Assembly: GCA_029263395.1 (NCBI GenBank)
Contig: JAJCXO010000200.1
Span: forward strand, 16,281 to 80,280
Reading direction: 5' to 3'
Length of the DNA: 64,000 nt
From: Acidobacteriota bacterium
GTDB taxonomy: Bacteria > Acidobacteriota > Thermoanaerobaculia > Multivoradales > J023
The translations under genes were made by a program, and so were the position numbers. The notes under the pieces are model-generated. The model had not been told where the DNA came from and made no database searches. It saw only the letters and a program-made list of their open reading frames with translations. Shown here in pieces: positions 27,332-35,105 of the stretch. Position 1 is the first letter of the stretch; each line of letters opens with the position of its first letter.

Positions 27332-27336
27332 GATCG

Positions 27337-28290
27337 TCAAGACTCGCCAGGGTCGGTAGGCGATGTAGCGTCGGGATACGATGTAGCGTCGGGATTCGGT
27401 GGCGAGAGCTCAGCGGGGCTACTGAAATCCATATCCTCACCAGTTACCGGGTCGCGGAATCGTAGGCGCCGAGCGAGCAGTCGCAGCGGACGCTCGAAAT
27501 CGGGTGGCCCTTTGGGCTGAAGTGTCGGATAAAACGTATCACCGACGATCGGGTAGCCGAGATCGCAGAGGTGAACTCTCAGTTGATGCTGCTTGCCGGT
27601 TTTGGGCCGCAGGCGGAAGTGGGCGTACCCGTCGTGCCATTTGGCCAGCTCGATATCGGTCACGGTATTCGGCGCTCCCGGGACCGAGGCCATACGAAAC
27701 CAAGGCTCCCCGCGATCGAGACGGTTTTCGACCCGCCACTGGTGTTGGGCCGGTCGAGCCGGCGCATGCGAGATCGCCGAATATTCCTTATCGATGGTCT
27801 GTTGGTCGAAGAGCAAATGGTAGGCAGCTCGGCTGGCCGGATCGATCGAGAACATCACCAAGCCGGCGGTAAGTCGGTCGAGGCGATGTACCGGTGTCAG
27901 ATCCGTCAGCCCGGTTTTGCGTTGCAGACGGTAGAGCAGGCATTCGTTGACCCATGGACCGGAAGGAACCACCGGCAAAAAGTGGGGCTTGTGCACCACC
28001 AGCAGATGCTCGTTACGAAACAGGATGGTTTCCGTGAAAGGAATCTCAGGCTCCTGTTCGACCTCGCGGAAGTAGTGCACCCGAAGTCCGGCGCGGTATG
28101 GAGCGGTCAGTTCGAGCGGCTTGTTACCGTCGGTGACTTTGCCGTCGGCCAATCGCCGCTGCCAGATTTCCCGATCGACCCGGGGGAAACGCTCCACCAG
28201 ATAATCGATCAAGGTGGCCGGCGGATCCGCCAACTTCGGCAGGGTGATGGTGGAGGCGCGTGGCGCACGGCTGTGCTCGGTTCCGGGCAT
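27337..28290 (-). CDS. RluA-family pseudouridine synthase
   Basis: Converts uridine to pseudouridine in RNA. A short S4-like N-terminal part (LIDYLVERFPRVDREIWQRR) precedes the catalytic domain with HRLDRLTAGL (catalytic Asp138), KEYSAISH, and the RPKTGKQHQLRVHL motif. Length (317) is normal for the family. I cannot say which rRNA or tRNA position is modified; the divergence from RluC/RluD suggests the TruC/RluA-like side of the family. The last residues are encoded by two 18-bp tandem units at 27361-27396. Confidence 0.9.
   Translation of the reverse strand: MPGTEHSRAPRASTITLPKLADPPATLIDYLVERFPRVDREIWQRRLADGKVTDGNKPLELTAPYRAGLRVHYFREVEQEPEIPFTETILFRNEHLLVVHKPHFLPVVPSGPWVNECLLYRLQRKTGLTDLTPVHRLDRLTAGLVMFSIDPASRAAYHLLFDQQTIDKEYSAISHAPARPAQHQWRVENRLDRGEPWFRMASVPGAPNTVTDIELAKWHDGYAHFRLRPKTGKQHQLRVHLCDLGYPIVGDTFYPTLQPKGPPDFERPLRLLARRLRFRDPVTGEDMDFSSPAELSPPNPDATSYPDATSPTDPGES
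27361..27396 (-). repeat. 18-bp tandem duplication at the C-terminus of the pseudouridine synthase
   Basis: CGATGTAGCGTCGGGATA at 27361 and the same with a final T at 27379. In frame, encoding NPDATSYPDATS near the C-terminus. Confidence 0.8.
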
Positions 28291-28564
28291 AACGCTATGG
28301 TACCGCTTTAGTCCAGGGACCGATCAGTCGTGTCAAATTGGGTTGTGTTCCCTGACCCGCTCGAGGTCCATTTACCACCGCAGAGCTGGACTGACGCTTG
28401 GGCTGGTTTTCGCAACCTCTGGTGGTGGGTTTTTTGCAAGTGGCTGGTTTTTTGCCGGGGGGTATATTTTTTGGTCCTTTCCGGCACCCTTGATAAATGA
28501 GGTCGCTTTTTGTCTTAGATGACTAAAACGATTTAACTGAAGCCTGTATTCGAAGTGAACTGCC

Positions 28565-28571
28565 AAAGGAG
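28565..28571 (+). promoter_or_regulatory. Shine-Dalgarno AAAGGAG for the GH16 gene
   Basis: AAAGGAG lies 8 nt before the ATG at 28580 and fixes the start. The preceding intergenic stretch (28291-28564) is AT-richer than its surroundings and presumably holds the promoter. Confidence 0.6.
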
Positions 28572-28579
28572 TTGACCCC

Positions 28580-30559
28580 ATGCGCCCAATCCATTCCCAA
28601 ACTCGCCGTTCTGTGTGTTGGGTTCTCTGCCTTGCCCTCTGTCTGATATCGACTAACGGGCAGGCACAGCAGTGTCCGTCTCTGGTCTGGGCCGATGAGT
28701 TCGCAGGTAGCTCCGTCGATTTGTCGAAGTGGAGTTTTCAAACCGGTGCCGGCGGCTGGGGTAACAACGAGCTCCAGTACTACCGGCCCGAGAACGCCAC
28801 GGTCAGTGGGGGCATGCTCGAAATCGAAGCTCGCGCCGAGCGTTACCGTGGCTCCCAGTACACCTCGACGCGGATGCAAACGATCAACCAGGGGGACTTT
28901 GACTTCGGCCGCTTCGAGGCACGGATCAAGATGACGACCGGCCAGGGTATTTGGCCGGCTTTCTGGATGATGCCGACCGATGAGGTCTACGGCGGCTGGC
29001 CACAAAGCGGTGAGATCGACATTATGGAGAACATAGGCTCAGAGCCTACGAGGACCCACGGTACGATTCACTATGGTGCTCTGTGGCCCGACAACAGTTC
29101 TTCCGGAGCCAGCTTCACACTTGGCGGTGGTGAGGTTTTTGCCGATGGGTTTCACGAATTTGCGGTCGAGAAAGAAGCTGGTGAAATCCGCTGGTACGTT
29201 GACGATGTGTTGTTCCTGACCAGGAAGCCAGCGGACATCGCACCTCTATTTTGGCCTTTCGATGAACGGTTCCACTTCATTCTCAACGTTGCGGTCGGTG
29301 GTAATTGGCCCGGAAACCCAGATGGGACGACGGTTTTTCCGCAGACTTTGGAAGTTGACTACGTTCGGGTCTATGACGGTTTCATGCCATCGATCAGTGG
29401 CGACCTTCTGGTACCTCACCAAGCGTCTGGAATGGTCTATTCGGTCGCGAACGCGCCGAGTGGGAGCAGCTTCAGCTGGACAGTGCCAGCCGATGCCACC
29501 ATCACGTCGGGCCAGGGCACGAGCTCGGTCACGGTCGATTGGGGAGGCAGCGGCGGTGACGTCGCGGTGGATGTCGCGAGTGCCTGTGGCAGTGACCGGC
29601 TGACGATCGCCGTGCAAGTGGAGGCTCAGTTGTTCTTCGACTTCTCATTCGAGAACTTCGACGACTCAGCCAACGTGACGGTCAATTCTGCACGCACCAC
29701 CGGAGCGCTCAACGAGGTGTCGAATCCTGACGCTTCGGGAATCAATACATCCGCACTTTCGGGTGAGTACACTCGCGCTTCCACCAAACAATATGACGTG
29801 CTGTTCTACAACACCTCGTCGGTGGCCGATGCCTCGGAATACGAGACAGCTCAGCGTAAGTTCAAGATCGATGTCTATTCTTCAGCACCGGTGGGAACGG
29901 TGGTCCTGCTGCAACTTGAAGATTCGTCTTTGGCCACGGCCGCCAACTATCCAACCGGGCGTCACAGTCGGTACCAGGCTGTGACCGGCGTTCAGAATCA
30001 GTGGGAGCGCCTGGAGCTCAACTTTGTCGACGCACCGGATCCGGGTACCGGTGACGGCAATGTCGACAACATCGTGCTGCTCTTGGCCCCCAACTCGCTA
30101 ACTGGCGATGTCTACCTCTTCGACAACTTCGACAGTCATACGATTGGCACTACGGGGCCGGAGTGCGGCAATGGGGTCAAGGAGACCGGCGAGGCATGTG
30201 ATGGCAGCGATCTTGGTGGCGCCAGCTGCGGGTCGGAGGGCTTCTATTGCGGCAGCCTTTCTTGCAGTGTCAGCTGCACGCTGAACACGGCGAGTTGTGT
30301 CGCAGGCTCCTGCGGCGACAACACAATCCAGTGCGCGGAGGAGTGTGACGGTTCCTCCTTGGGAGGGACAACCTGTGCGAGTCTCGGTTTCGATAGTGGC
30401 GCCCTGGGCTGCGGAGGTGGTTGTAGTTTCGACACGGGTGCCTGTGTCAGCTCGTGTCTCCCGCCAGGTGCCGGTGCTCCCTGCACGGCAACGACCCTGT
30501 GTTGCTCGGGTGTGGGCAACTGCTCCGGTGGTAAGCCGTCCAACCGCACCTGTCTCTGA
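28580..30559 (+). CDS. Secreted GH16 endo-beta-glucanase (laminarinase-like)
   Basis: Hydrolyses beta-1,3/1,4-glucans outside the cell. Signal peptide to about residue 29 (NGQAQ); GH16 domain 30-270 with the catalytic ExDxxE in SGEIDIMENIG (E145 nucleophile, D147, E150 acid/base). Then comes a PKD-like beta domain (about 273-355), a carbohydrate-binding-like beta domain (about 355-520, ending YLFDNFDS), and two Cys-rich repeats of the myxobacterial type (CGNGVKETGEACDGSDLGG; CGDNTIQCAEECDGSSLGG) before a Cys-rich end. A strong Shine-Dalgarno supports the start. It is followed by a separate dehalogenase gene 230 bp later. Confidence 0.92.
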   Translation: MRPIHSQTRRSVCWVLCLALCLISTNGQAQQCPSLVWADEFAGSSVDLSKWSFQTGAGGWGNNELQYYRPENATVSGGMLEIEARAERYRGSQYTSTRMQTINQGDFDFGRFEARIKMTTGQGIWPAFWMMPTDEVYGGWPQSGEIDIMENIGSEPTRTHGTIHYGALWPDNSSSGASFTLGGGEVFADGFHEFAVEKEAGEIRWYVDDVLFLTRKPADIAPLFWPFDERFHFILNVAVGGNWPGNPDGTTVFPQTLEVDYVRVYDGFMPSISGDLLVPHQASGMVYSVANAPSGSSFSWTVPADATITSGQGTSSVTVDWGGSGGDVAVDVASACGSDRLTIAVQVEAQLFFDFSFENFDDSANVTVNSARTTGALNEVSNPDASGINTSALSGEYTRASTKQYDVLFYNTSSVADASEYETAQRKFKIDVYSSAPVGTVVLLQLEDSSLATAANYPTGRHSRYQAVTGVQNQWERLELNFVDAPDPGTGDGNVDNIVLLLAPNSLTGDVYLFDNFDSHTIGTTGPECGNGVKETGEACDGSDLGGASCGSEGFYCGSLSCSVSCTLNTASCVAGSCGDNTIQCAEECDGSSLGGTTCASLGFDSGALGCGGGCSFDTGACVSSCLPPGAGAPCTATTLCCSGVGNCSGGKPSNRTCL

Positions 30560-30792
30560 GCAACGGGCTGAGCACTGATCGATCGCAGAGCCCAGCAGAA
30601 TCTCATGCATCGAAGTGATGCGACTGGGCCGGGATGCAAGAAAAGCACGTTCGTCTTCCGGCTAGTGCCGGGGGGCGGGGGTTTTTAGGGGATAGGCTTT
30701 CTCGAGGGATACAATCCCTTCTTCATGAAAGGCGCGGCGCTTACCACAGCGGGCGTCACCCGAGCCGAAAATCCCCAGCCTTGGAGCCATGG

Positions 30793-31707
30793 ATGAAAGT
30801 ACTCAGGACCCCTGATGATCGCTTCGTGGATTTGCCCGACTATCCTTTCGAGCCCAACTATGTCGACGTTCCGGATGGCGACGGCGGCACCCTGCGGATG
30901 CACCATGTCGAAGCTGGGCCGTCTGATGGCGAGGTGGTGCTCTGCCTGCACGGTGAGCCTTCGTGGTCGTTCCTCTATCGTAAGATGCTGCCGCCGTTTG
31001 CTGCTGCCGGCTTCCGTGCCGTAGCCCCTGATCTGGTCGGCTTCGGCCGCTCTGACAAACCTACCGATCGCAGCGACTACAGCTACCAGCACCACCTCGA
31101 CTGGCTGCAGGCCTGGCTCGACGCCGTGGGGCTCACCAACATCACCTTGGTGAGCCAGGATTGGGGTGGCCTACTCGGGTTGCGGCTGGTGGCGGCGAAT
31201 CCCGATCGTTTCGCCCGCGTGGTGGTGGCCAATACCGCCCTGCCAACCGGCGACCAGCCGATGCCTGACGCCTTCGAAGCGTGGAAGAAATACAGTCAGG
31301 AGACTCCCGAGTTCAACTGTGGCCAGATTATCCAACGGGCTACCGTGAACGAGCTCAGTGACGAAGTGGTTGCGGCTTACGATGCGCCCTACCCGGACGA
31401 CAGTTACAAAGCCGGTGCCCGCCAGTTCCCGGCCCTGGTGCCGGTGACGCCGGACGATCCCGCGGCGCAGCCCAACCGTGAAGCCTGGGGTGTTCTGCGC
31501 GGGTGGGCCAAGCCGATGTTGACCGCCTTCAGCGACAGCGATCCGATCATGCGCGGTGGCGACAAGGTGTTCCAGAAACTGGTACCAGGCACTGCTGGCC
31601 AGCCCCACACCACCATCGAAGGTGGTGGTCACTTCTTGCAGGAAGATCAAGGGGAAGCGTTGGCGGACGTGGTGATCCGCTTCATGCGGGCGACGCCGAT
31701 CGCGTGA
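30793..31707 (+). CDS. Haloalkane dehalogenase (HLD-I type)
   Basis: Alpha/beta hydrolase cutting carbon-halogen bonds to give an alcohol and halide. From the ATG at 30793 the protein is 304 residues and lines up with DhlA-like enzymes: HGEPSWSFLYRK (oxyanion region), nucleophile D123 followed by halide-binding W124 in SQDWGGLLG, a late acid in AFSDSDPIMRG, and H280 in GGGHFLQED. The cap contains the segment AFEAWKKYS. The frame is open upstream to 30634, but those residues match nothing. The TGA overlaps the start of the next gene (GTGA), implying translational coupling. Confidence 0.88.
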   Translation: MKVLRTPDDRFVDLPDYPFEPNYVDVPDGDGGTLRMHHVEAGPSDGEVVLCLHGEPSWSFLYRKMLPPFAAAGFRAVAPDLVGFGRSDKPTDRSDYSYQHHLDWLQAWLDAVGLTNITLVSQDWGGLLGLRLVAANPDRFARVVVANTALPTGDQPMPDAFEAWKKYSQETPEFNCGQIIQRATVNELSDEVVAAYDAPYPDDSYKAGARQFPALVPVTPDDPAAQPNREAWGVLRGWAKPMLTAFSDSDPIMRGGDKVFQKLVPGTAGQPHTTIEGGGHFLQEDQGEALADVVIRFMRATPIA

Positions 31708-33593
31708 GTTCCACTGGTGTTTCAGGGGCTCGGTGGTGGCGCCCGAGCCTCGTCGCAGTTTGCCTGCTGCTGGCTGCCGGTTGCGATCGGCCGTCCAGAG
31801 TCGACAAGGTCGAGTTGTGGCGTGATGAGGCGGTGTGGGTCCAGTGGCCGCAGGGTTGGGCGCGAGCGGTCCCTCTCGAGGGACCTCGGACGGTCGCCAC
31901 CCGCGGCCGTGACACCAGACTGCGGGCCATCGCGATACCGAAGGCGGCGGCCGCAACGCTGCGGCTGAAGGCTGGAGATCGCGAGACGGTCCATTTGATC
32001 GACCAACCGTTTGCGATCGACTTCGATTTTGGGGCGGCCGAGTCGGTTGAGCTGTCGGCTTCAGAGGGTGTGCACCTGCTGCGTCCACGACTGGTTGATC
32101 CTGAGCGGCCGCGACGCCGGATACTCTTCCTGATGGCGGACACTCTGCGTTTCGACCACGCCACCGAAGAACGTATGCCCGAGATTTTTCGCGATTTTGC
32201 CGACGGCACCCGTTTCCTTCGGGCCTTCAGCCCGGCTGCATGGACGTTGCCGTCGGTGGCGTCAATTTTCACCGGACAGATGCCAGCCAAGCTGCGCGGG
32301 CCAGATGGTACCTTGATCTCGTTGCCGGCGAATGCCCCGACGCTCGCTGCTGAGCTGTCGGATCGCGGTTATGCCACCGTTGCTATCACCGCCAACTTCA
32401 CGGTGCACCACGAGAACCGCTATTCCACCGGCTTTGATCTCTTTTTGGTCCCCGATCCCAAGTCGGGTCAGTTTGCTGACGCCAGCTGGTTACGTCAGCT
32501 GGCTCTGGAGGCTGCGGGGTGGCTCGACGACGAGGACCTCTTCCTCTATCTGCAGCCGATGGAGGTCCACGATCCCTACCGCAACCATGAAACCGGTGAA
32601 GTGTTGCCGGCGCCCGAAACCGGCGACACCGTCAGCGACCAAAAGCTCGATGCCCTGCGTCGCGCCTACGCCAGCGAGGCCGGGTACCTCAGCCGTGAGC
32701 TGAGTCAGCTGCGCAGTGAGCTCGGCTCGTTCGATCTCGAGATCTTGACCGCCGACCACGGCGAGGAGTTTCTCGACCATGGTGGTTTTCGTCACGGTCC
32801 GGCGCTTTATCCGGAGTCGGTCCACGTACCGCTGTGGATTCGGGGCAAGGAGGTTGCTGCCCGCACCGTTGAACAGCCGGTTTCCCTGGTCGGTCTCAAA
32901 GACGCCATCGTGGCCGCTGCTGATGCCTTACGCACGGACGCAGATGTCGGCGACCGGTTGACGGCCGCCTTGACAGCGGAGCGGCCGGTCACTGCCGAGA
33001 CCTTCAGCTTTGGGCCGCCCCGTTGGTCGTTGGTCGAGGATGAACAGCAGGTGATTTACTTCGCCCGTCGGTTCGGCCCGGAGCCTGTCGAGCATCCGAT
33101 CGAACGGTGGCTGCTCGAACATCAACCGCCGGTGGATTTTTCGACCCTGGCAGGTGATCCTGTGGACGATCCGGGCCGCCCCCTAGTCGATCGGTCGATC
33201 CGTGCCCTAGTCGATCAATTTGCGGGCTGGCGGAGGGGGCTTTATTTGTTGTTCCAAGACGGTGCGTCGATCCGTGTCGAGGTCGGACACGTCGAGCGGG
33301 ATGGTCTGATCTGGGGTGACGGTGACCGGGTCGAGGTCACGCCAGCGGACGATGGCCGAATGAGGGTCGAGGTCGAAGCTCCGGCGCCGTTTGTGCTGAT
33401 CTTCCTGCCTGCGGTGGCGGAGCAGGATCCTGTGGTTGAGCTGAAGCAGCAGTCAATTCAGCTGACGGGCGCTGTGCCGATCCGTCTCGCCGAGGATGGT
33501 CTCGTGGTCTGGCTCGATGAAGGGCGACCAGCACAAGAGGCCCAAGAGGTTGAGGAGACGCTCGAACGTTTGAGAGCCTTGGGGTATATCTAG
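31704..33593 (+). CDS. Sulfatase-fold (alkaline phosphatase superfamily) lipoprotein
   Basis: Lipid-anchored hydrolase-like protein of about 630 residues. The GTG at 31704 overlaps the dehalogenase stop and gives a lipoprotein signal (VAVCLLLAAGC, Cys27). Sulfatase-superfamily signatures follow an N-terminal beta region: LFLMADTLRFDH, AWTLPSVASIFTG, LTADHGEEF and HGPALYPESVHVPLWI. The formylglycine motif CxPxR of true sulfatases is absent; a Thr takes its place in TLPSV, which suggests phosphatase or phosphotransferase chemistry. It ends LERLRALGYI, a tail seen in many such proteins from Acidobacteriota-like genomes. The frame runs open upstream to 31503, but this overlaps the dehalogenase. 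Confidence 0.82.
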   Translation: MSSTGVSGARWWRPSLVAVCLLLAAGCDRPSRVDKVELWRDEAVWVQWPQGWARAVPLEGPRTVATRGRDTRLRAIAIPKAAAATLRLKAGDRETVHLIDQPFAIDFDFGAAESVELSASEGVHLLRPRLVDPERPRRRILFLMADTLRFDHATEERMPEIFRDFADGTRFLRAFSPAAWTLPSVASIFTGQMPAKLRGPDGTLISLPANAPTLAAELSDRGYATVAITANFTVHHENRYSTGFDLFLVPDPKSGQFADASWLRQLALEAAGWLDDEDLFLYLQPMEVHDPYRNHETGEVLPAPETGDTVSDQKLDALRRAYASEAGYLSRELSQLRSELGSFDLEILTADHGEEFLDHGGFRHGPALYPESVHVPLWIRGKEVAARTVEQPVSLVGLKDAIVAAADALRTDADVGDRLTAALTAERPVTAETFSFGPPRWSLVEDEQQVIYFARRFGPEPVEHPIERWLLEHQPPVDFSTLAGDPVDDPGRPLVDRSIRALVDQFAGWRRGLYLLFQDGASIRVEVGHVERDGLIWGDGDRVEVTPADDGRMRVEVEAPAPFVLIFLPAVAEQDPVVELKQQSIQLTGAVPIRLAEDGLVVWLDEGRPAQEAQEVEETLERLRALGYI

Positions 33594-33689
33594 CGAGCTT
33601 CTAGGGTGATGGGTCGTCGTCCACAATCATTTGATGTCGACCTATCCTTGGGTCAAATGGTGGATAGCTCGGCAGGTCACTACCTCAAT

Positions 33690-34115
33690 CAGACCCTCTT
33701 TTGCCCCGGCGCAGATCCGAACTGCGACTTTCGATTGACGAAAGTCCGACATCCAATACGACCCGCTGTCGCAGCAGGACTCGATAGGTGGGTGCGAACT
33801 TCGAGCAAACCGGCACCCATTACGTGTGGGTCCGCGCCTGGGCGCTAGGTGGCGGCGACGACTCCGTTCATTTTGGCTTGGATGGAGCAGTACTCGGCAC
33901 CTCAGATCGCATTCAGGTTTCACCAGCGGGTGGCTGGGCTTAGACCAAGGGGACCATGGACTGCACCGACGCGACCGTCAACATTCCGTCGACGGGTGAG
34001 CATAAGCTCAGCCTAGTGATGCGCGAAGATGGTTTGATTGTCGACAAGGTTGTGCTGACGACCAACGCCTCCTTCGCTCCGACGGGCAATGGACCGTCTG
34101 AAAGCCCATTCGAGG
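33690..34115 (+). pseudogene. Remnant of a secreted carbohydrate-binding-like domain with a nonsense codon
   Basis: One frame reads FEQTGTHYVWVRAWALGGGD..SVHFGLDG, then a TAG at 33941, then continues in the same frame as TKGTMDCTDATVNIP..HKLSLVMREDGLIVDKVVLTTNASF, a contiguous beta-domain common in large secreted proteins. TGG to TAG at the Trp expected after GGWA explains the stop. Another in-frame TAG at 33785 and apparent frame changes upstream show that the 5' part is also decayed. No start or ribosome binding site. Limits are approximate. Probably the last domain of a lost secreted protein. Confidence 0.65.
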
Positions 34116-34266
34116 GTTCAGCATGCTCGCCGGACCCTTGCTCCGACTCCTTCCAGCAGGATGTTGGCATCAATGACATCGTTTCGAGGGAGGTAGAGCA
34201 CTTCGTGCTTCGGAGCGGTGGGATTGTTGGTTGCAAATCCCACCGCCCGCGTGTCTAACAGGCATG

Positions 34267-34296
34267 ACCGCAACCGACCGTACCGCAACCGACCGT
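34267..34296. repeat. 15-bp tandem duplication upstream of the sigma factor
   Basis: ACCGCAACCGACCGT occurs exactly twice, at 34267 and 34282, just upstream of the candidate ECF promoter. Confidence 0.75.
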
Positions 34297-34308
34297 GCTG
34301 CAGACCTG

Positions 34309-34334
34309 GGAACCCAACGATCGGACGTGTCGTC
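34309..34334 (+). promoter_or_regulatory. Candidate ECF-type promoter (GGAACC-N16-CGTC)
   Basis: GGAACC at 34309-34314 and CGTC at 34331-34334 are spaced 16 nt, the usual form for ECF sigma promoters, and lie 45 bp before the sigma factor's ATG at 34380. This would fit autoregulation by the sigma factor encoded downstream. Confidence 0.4.
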
Positions 34335-34379
34335 CAACTTAGTTGAAACCGACCGCGACCTCGCGAGTAAGGGGACAAC

Positions 34380-35105
34380 ATGAGGGCAGACGCACAGACC
34401 GTTGACGCGGGAGTGACCACCACTCCAGCACCGAGTGTCCGGCCAGAAGACTCCGCGGTCGACCCGGTCCCCACAACAGACCCGGTTCCCTCAACAGACC
34501 CGGTCCCCTCAACAGAGACGGTTCCCTCAACAGACACGAACGAGCGGCACCTGCTGTTGCGGCATCGTGAAGGGGATCGCGAGGCGTTCTCCGCATTGGT
34601 CGCTGAGTATCGAGCGCCGGTGTACTCGTATCTGTCGCGTTGCGGGGTGGAGCCGTCGGACCGGGATGATCTCTTTCAGGAAGTGTTCATCAAGATCCAT
34701 CGGGCCGCGGCAAGTTATCAGGCCAACCGGCCGGCTCATCCCTGGATCTTCACCATCGTCGCCAACACCGTCCGCACTCACCTACGTAAGCGACGGATTC
34801 GTCAGCTGGTGTTTGCGGACAAGACTGAAAAACCGGGCTCCGAAGACACGACCGATCCGACCCCCGACGGCGAACGCCAGACCGCGGCGCGGGAGACGGT
34901 GGCTTTGGTGGAGCGCGAGATCGGCCGGTTGCGGCGAGTGCAACGCGAGGTGGTGCTGTTGGTCTGTGTCGAAAAGCTGGCTCTCAAAGATGTGGCGGAG
35001 GCCCTCGGGCTGCCGGTCAACACGGTCAAGACCCACTTGCGCCGCGCCCGGTTGGCCTTGGCTGGTGCCCTACGCAGACAGCACGGGGAGGTGGCGACAT
35101 CATGA
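34380..35105 (+). CDS. ECF RNA polymerase sigma factor
   Basis: Extracytoplasmic-function sigma factor, 241 residues. Region sigma-2 (LVAEYRAPVYSYLSRCGVEP, DRDDLFQEVFIKIHR, WIFTIVANTVRTHLRKR) and region sigma-4 (VVLLVCVEKLALKDVAEALG, VNTVKTHLRRARL) are both complete. The first 55 residues are an atypical extension encoded partly by four 18-bp tandem repeats (34461-34532; VPSTDP units). AAGGGG precedes the ATG. The stop TGA overlaps the next gene's ATG (ATGA), so the sigma factor and its probable anti-sigma are translationally coupled. Confidence 0.93.
   Translation: MRADAQTVDAGVTTTPAPSVRPEDSAVDPVPTTDPVPSTDPVPSTETVPSTDTNERHLLLRHREGDREAFSALVAEYRAPVYSYLSRCGVEPSDRDDLFQEVFIKIHRAAASYQANRPAHPWIFTIVANTVRTHLRKRRIRQLVFADKTEKPGSEDTTDPTPDGERQTAARETVALVEREIGRLRRVQREVVLLVCVEKLALKDVAEALGLPVNTVKTHLRRARLALAGALRRQHGEVATS
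34461..34532 (+). repeat. Four 18-bp tandem repeats in the sigma factor N-terminus
   Basis: Units such as GACCCGGTTCCCTCAACA at 34461, 34479, 34497 and 34515, encoding six-residue Asp-Pro-Val-Pro-Ser-Thr-type repeats. Confidence 0.85.

Noticed and set aside
30634..30792. 53-residue N-terminal extension of the haloalkane dehalogenase
   Set aside because: Basic, non-conserved sequence; the family-type N-terminus begins at the ATG at 30793.
31503..31703. N-terminal extension of the sulfatase-fold protein
   Set aside because: Overlaps the dehalogenase in another frame; the lipoprotein signal starts only at the GTG at 31704.
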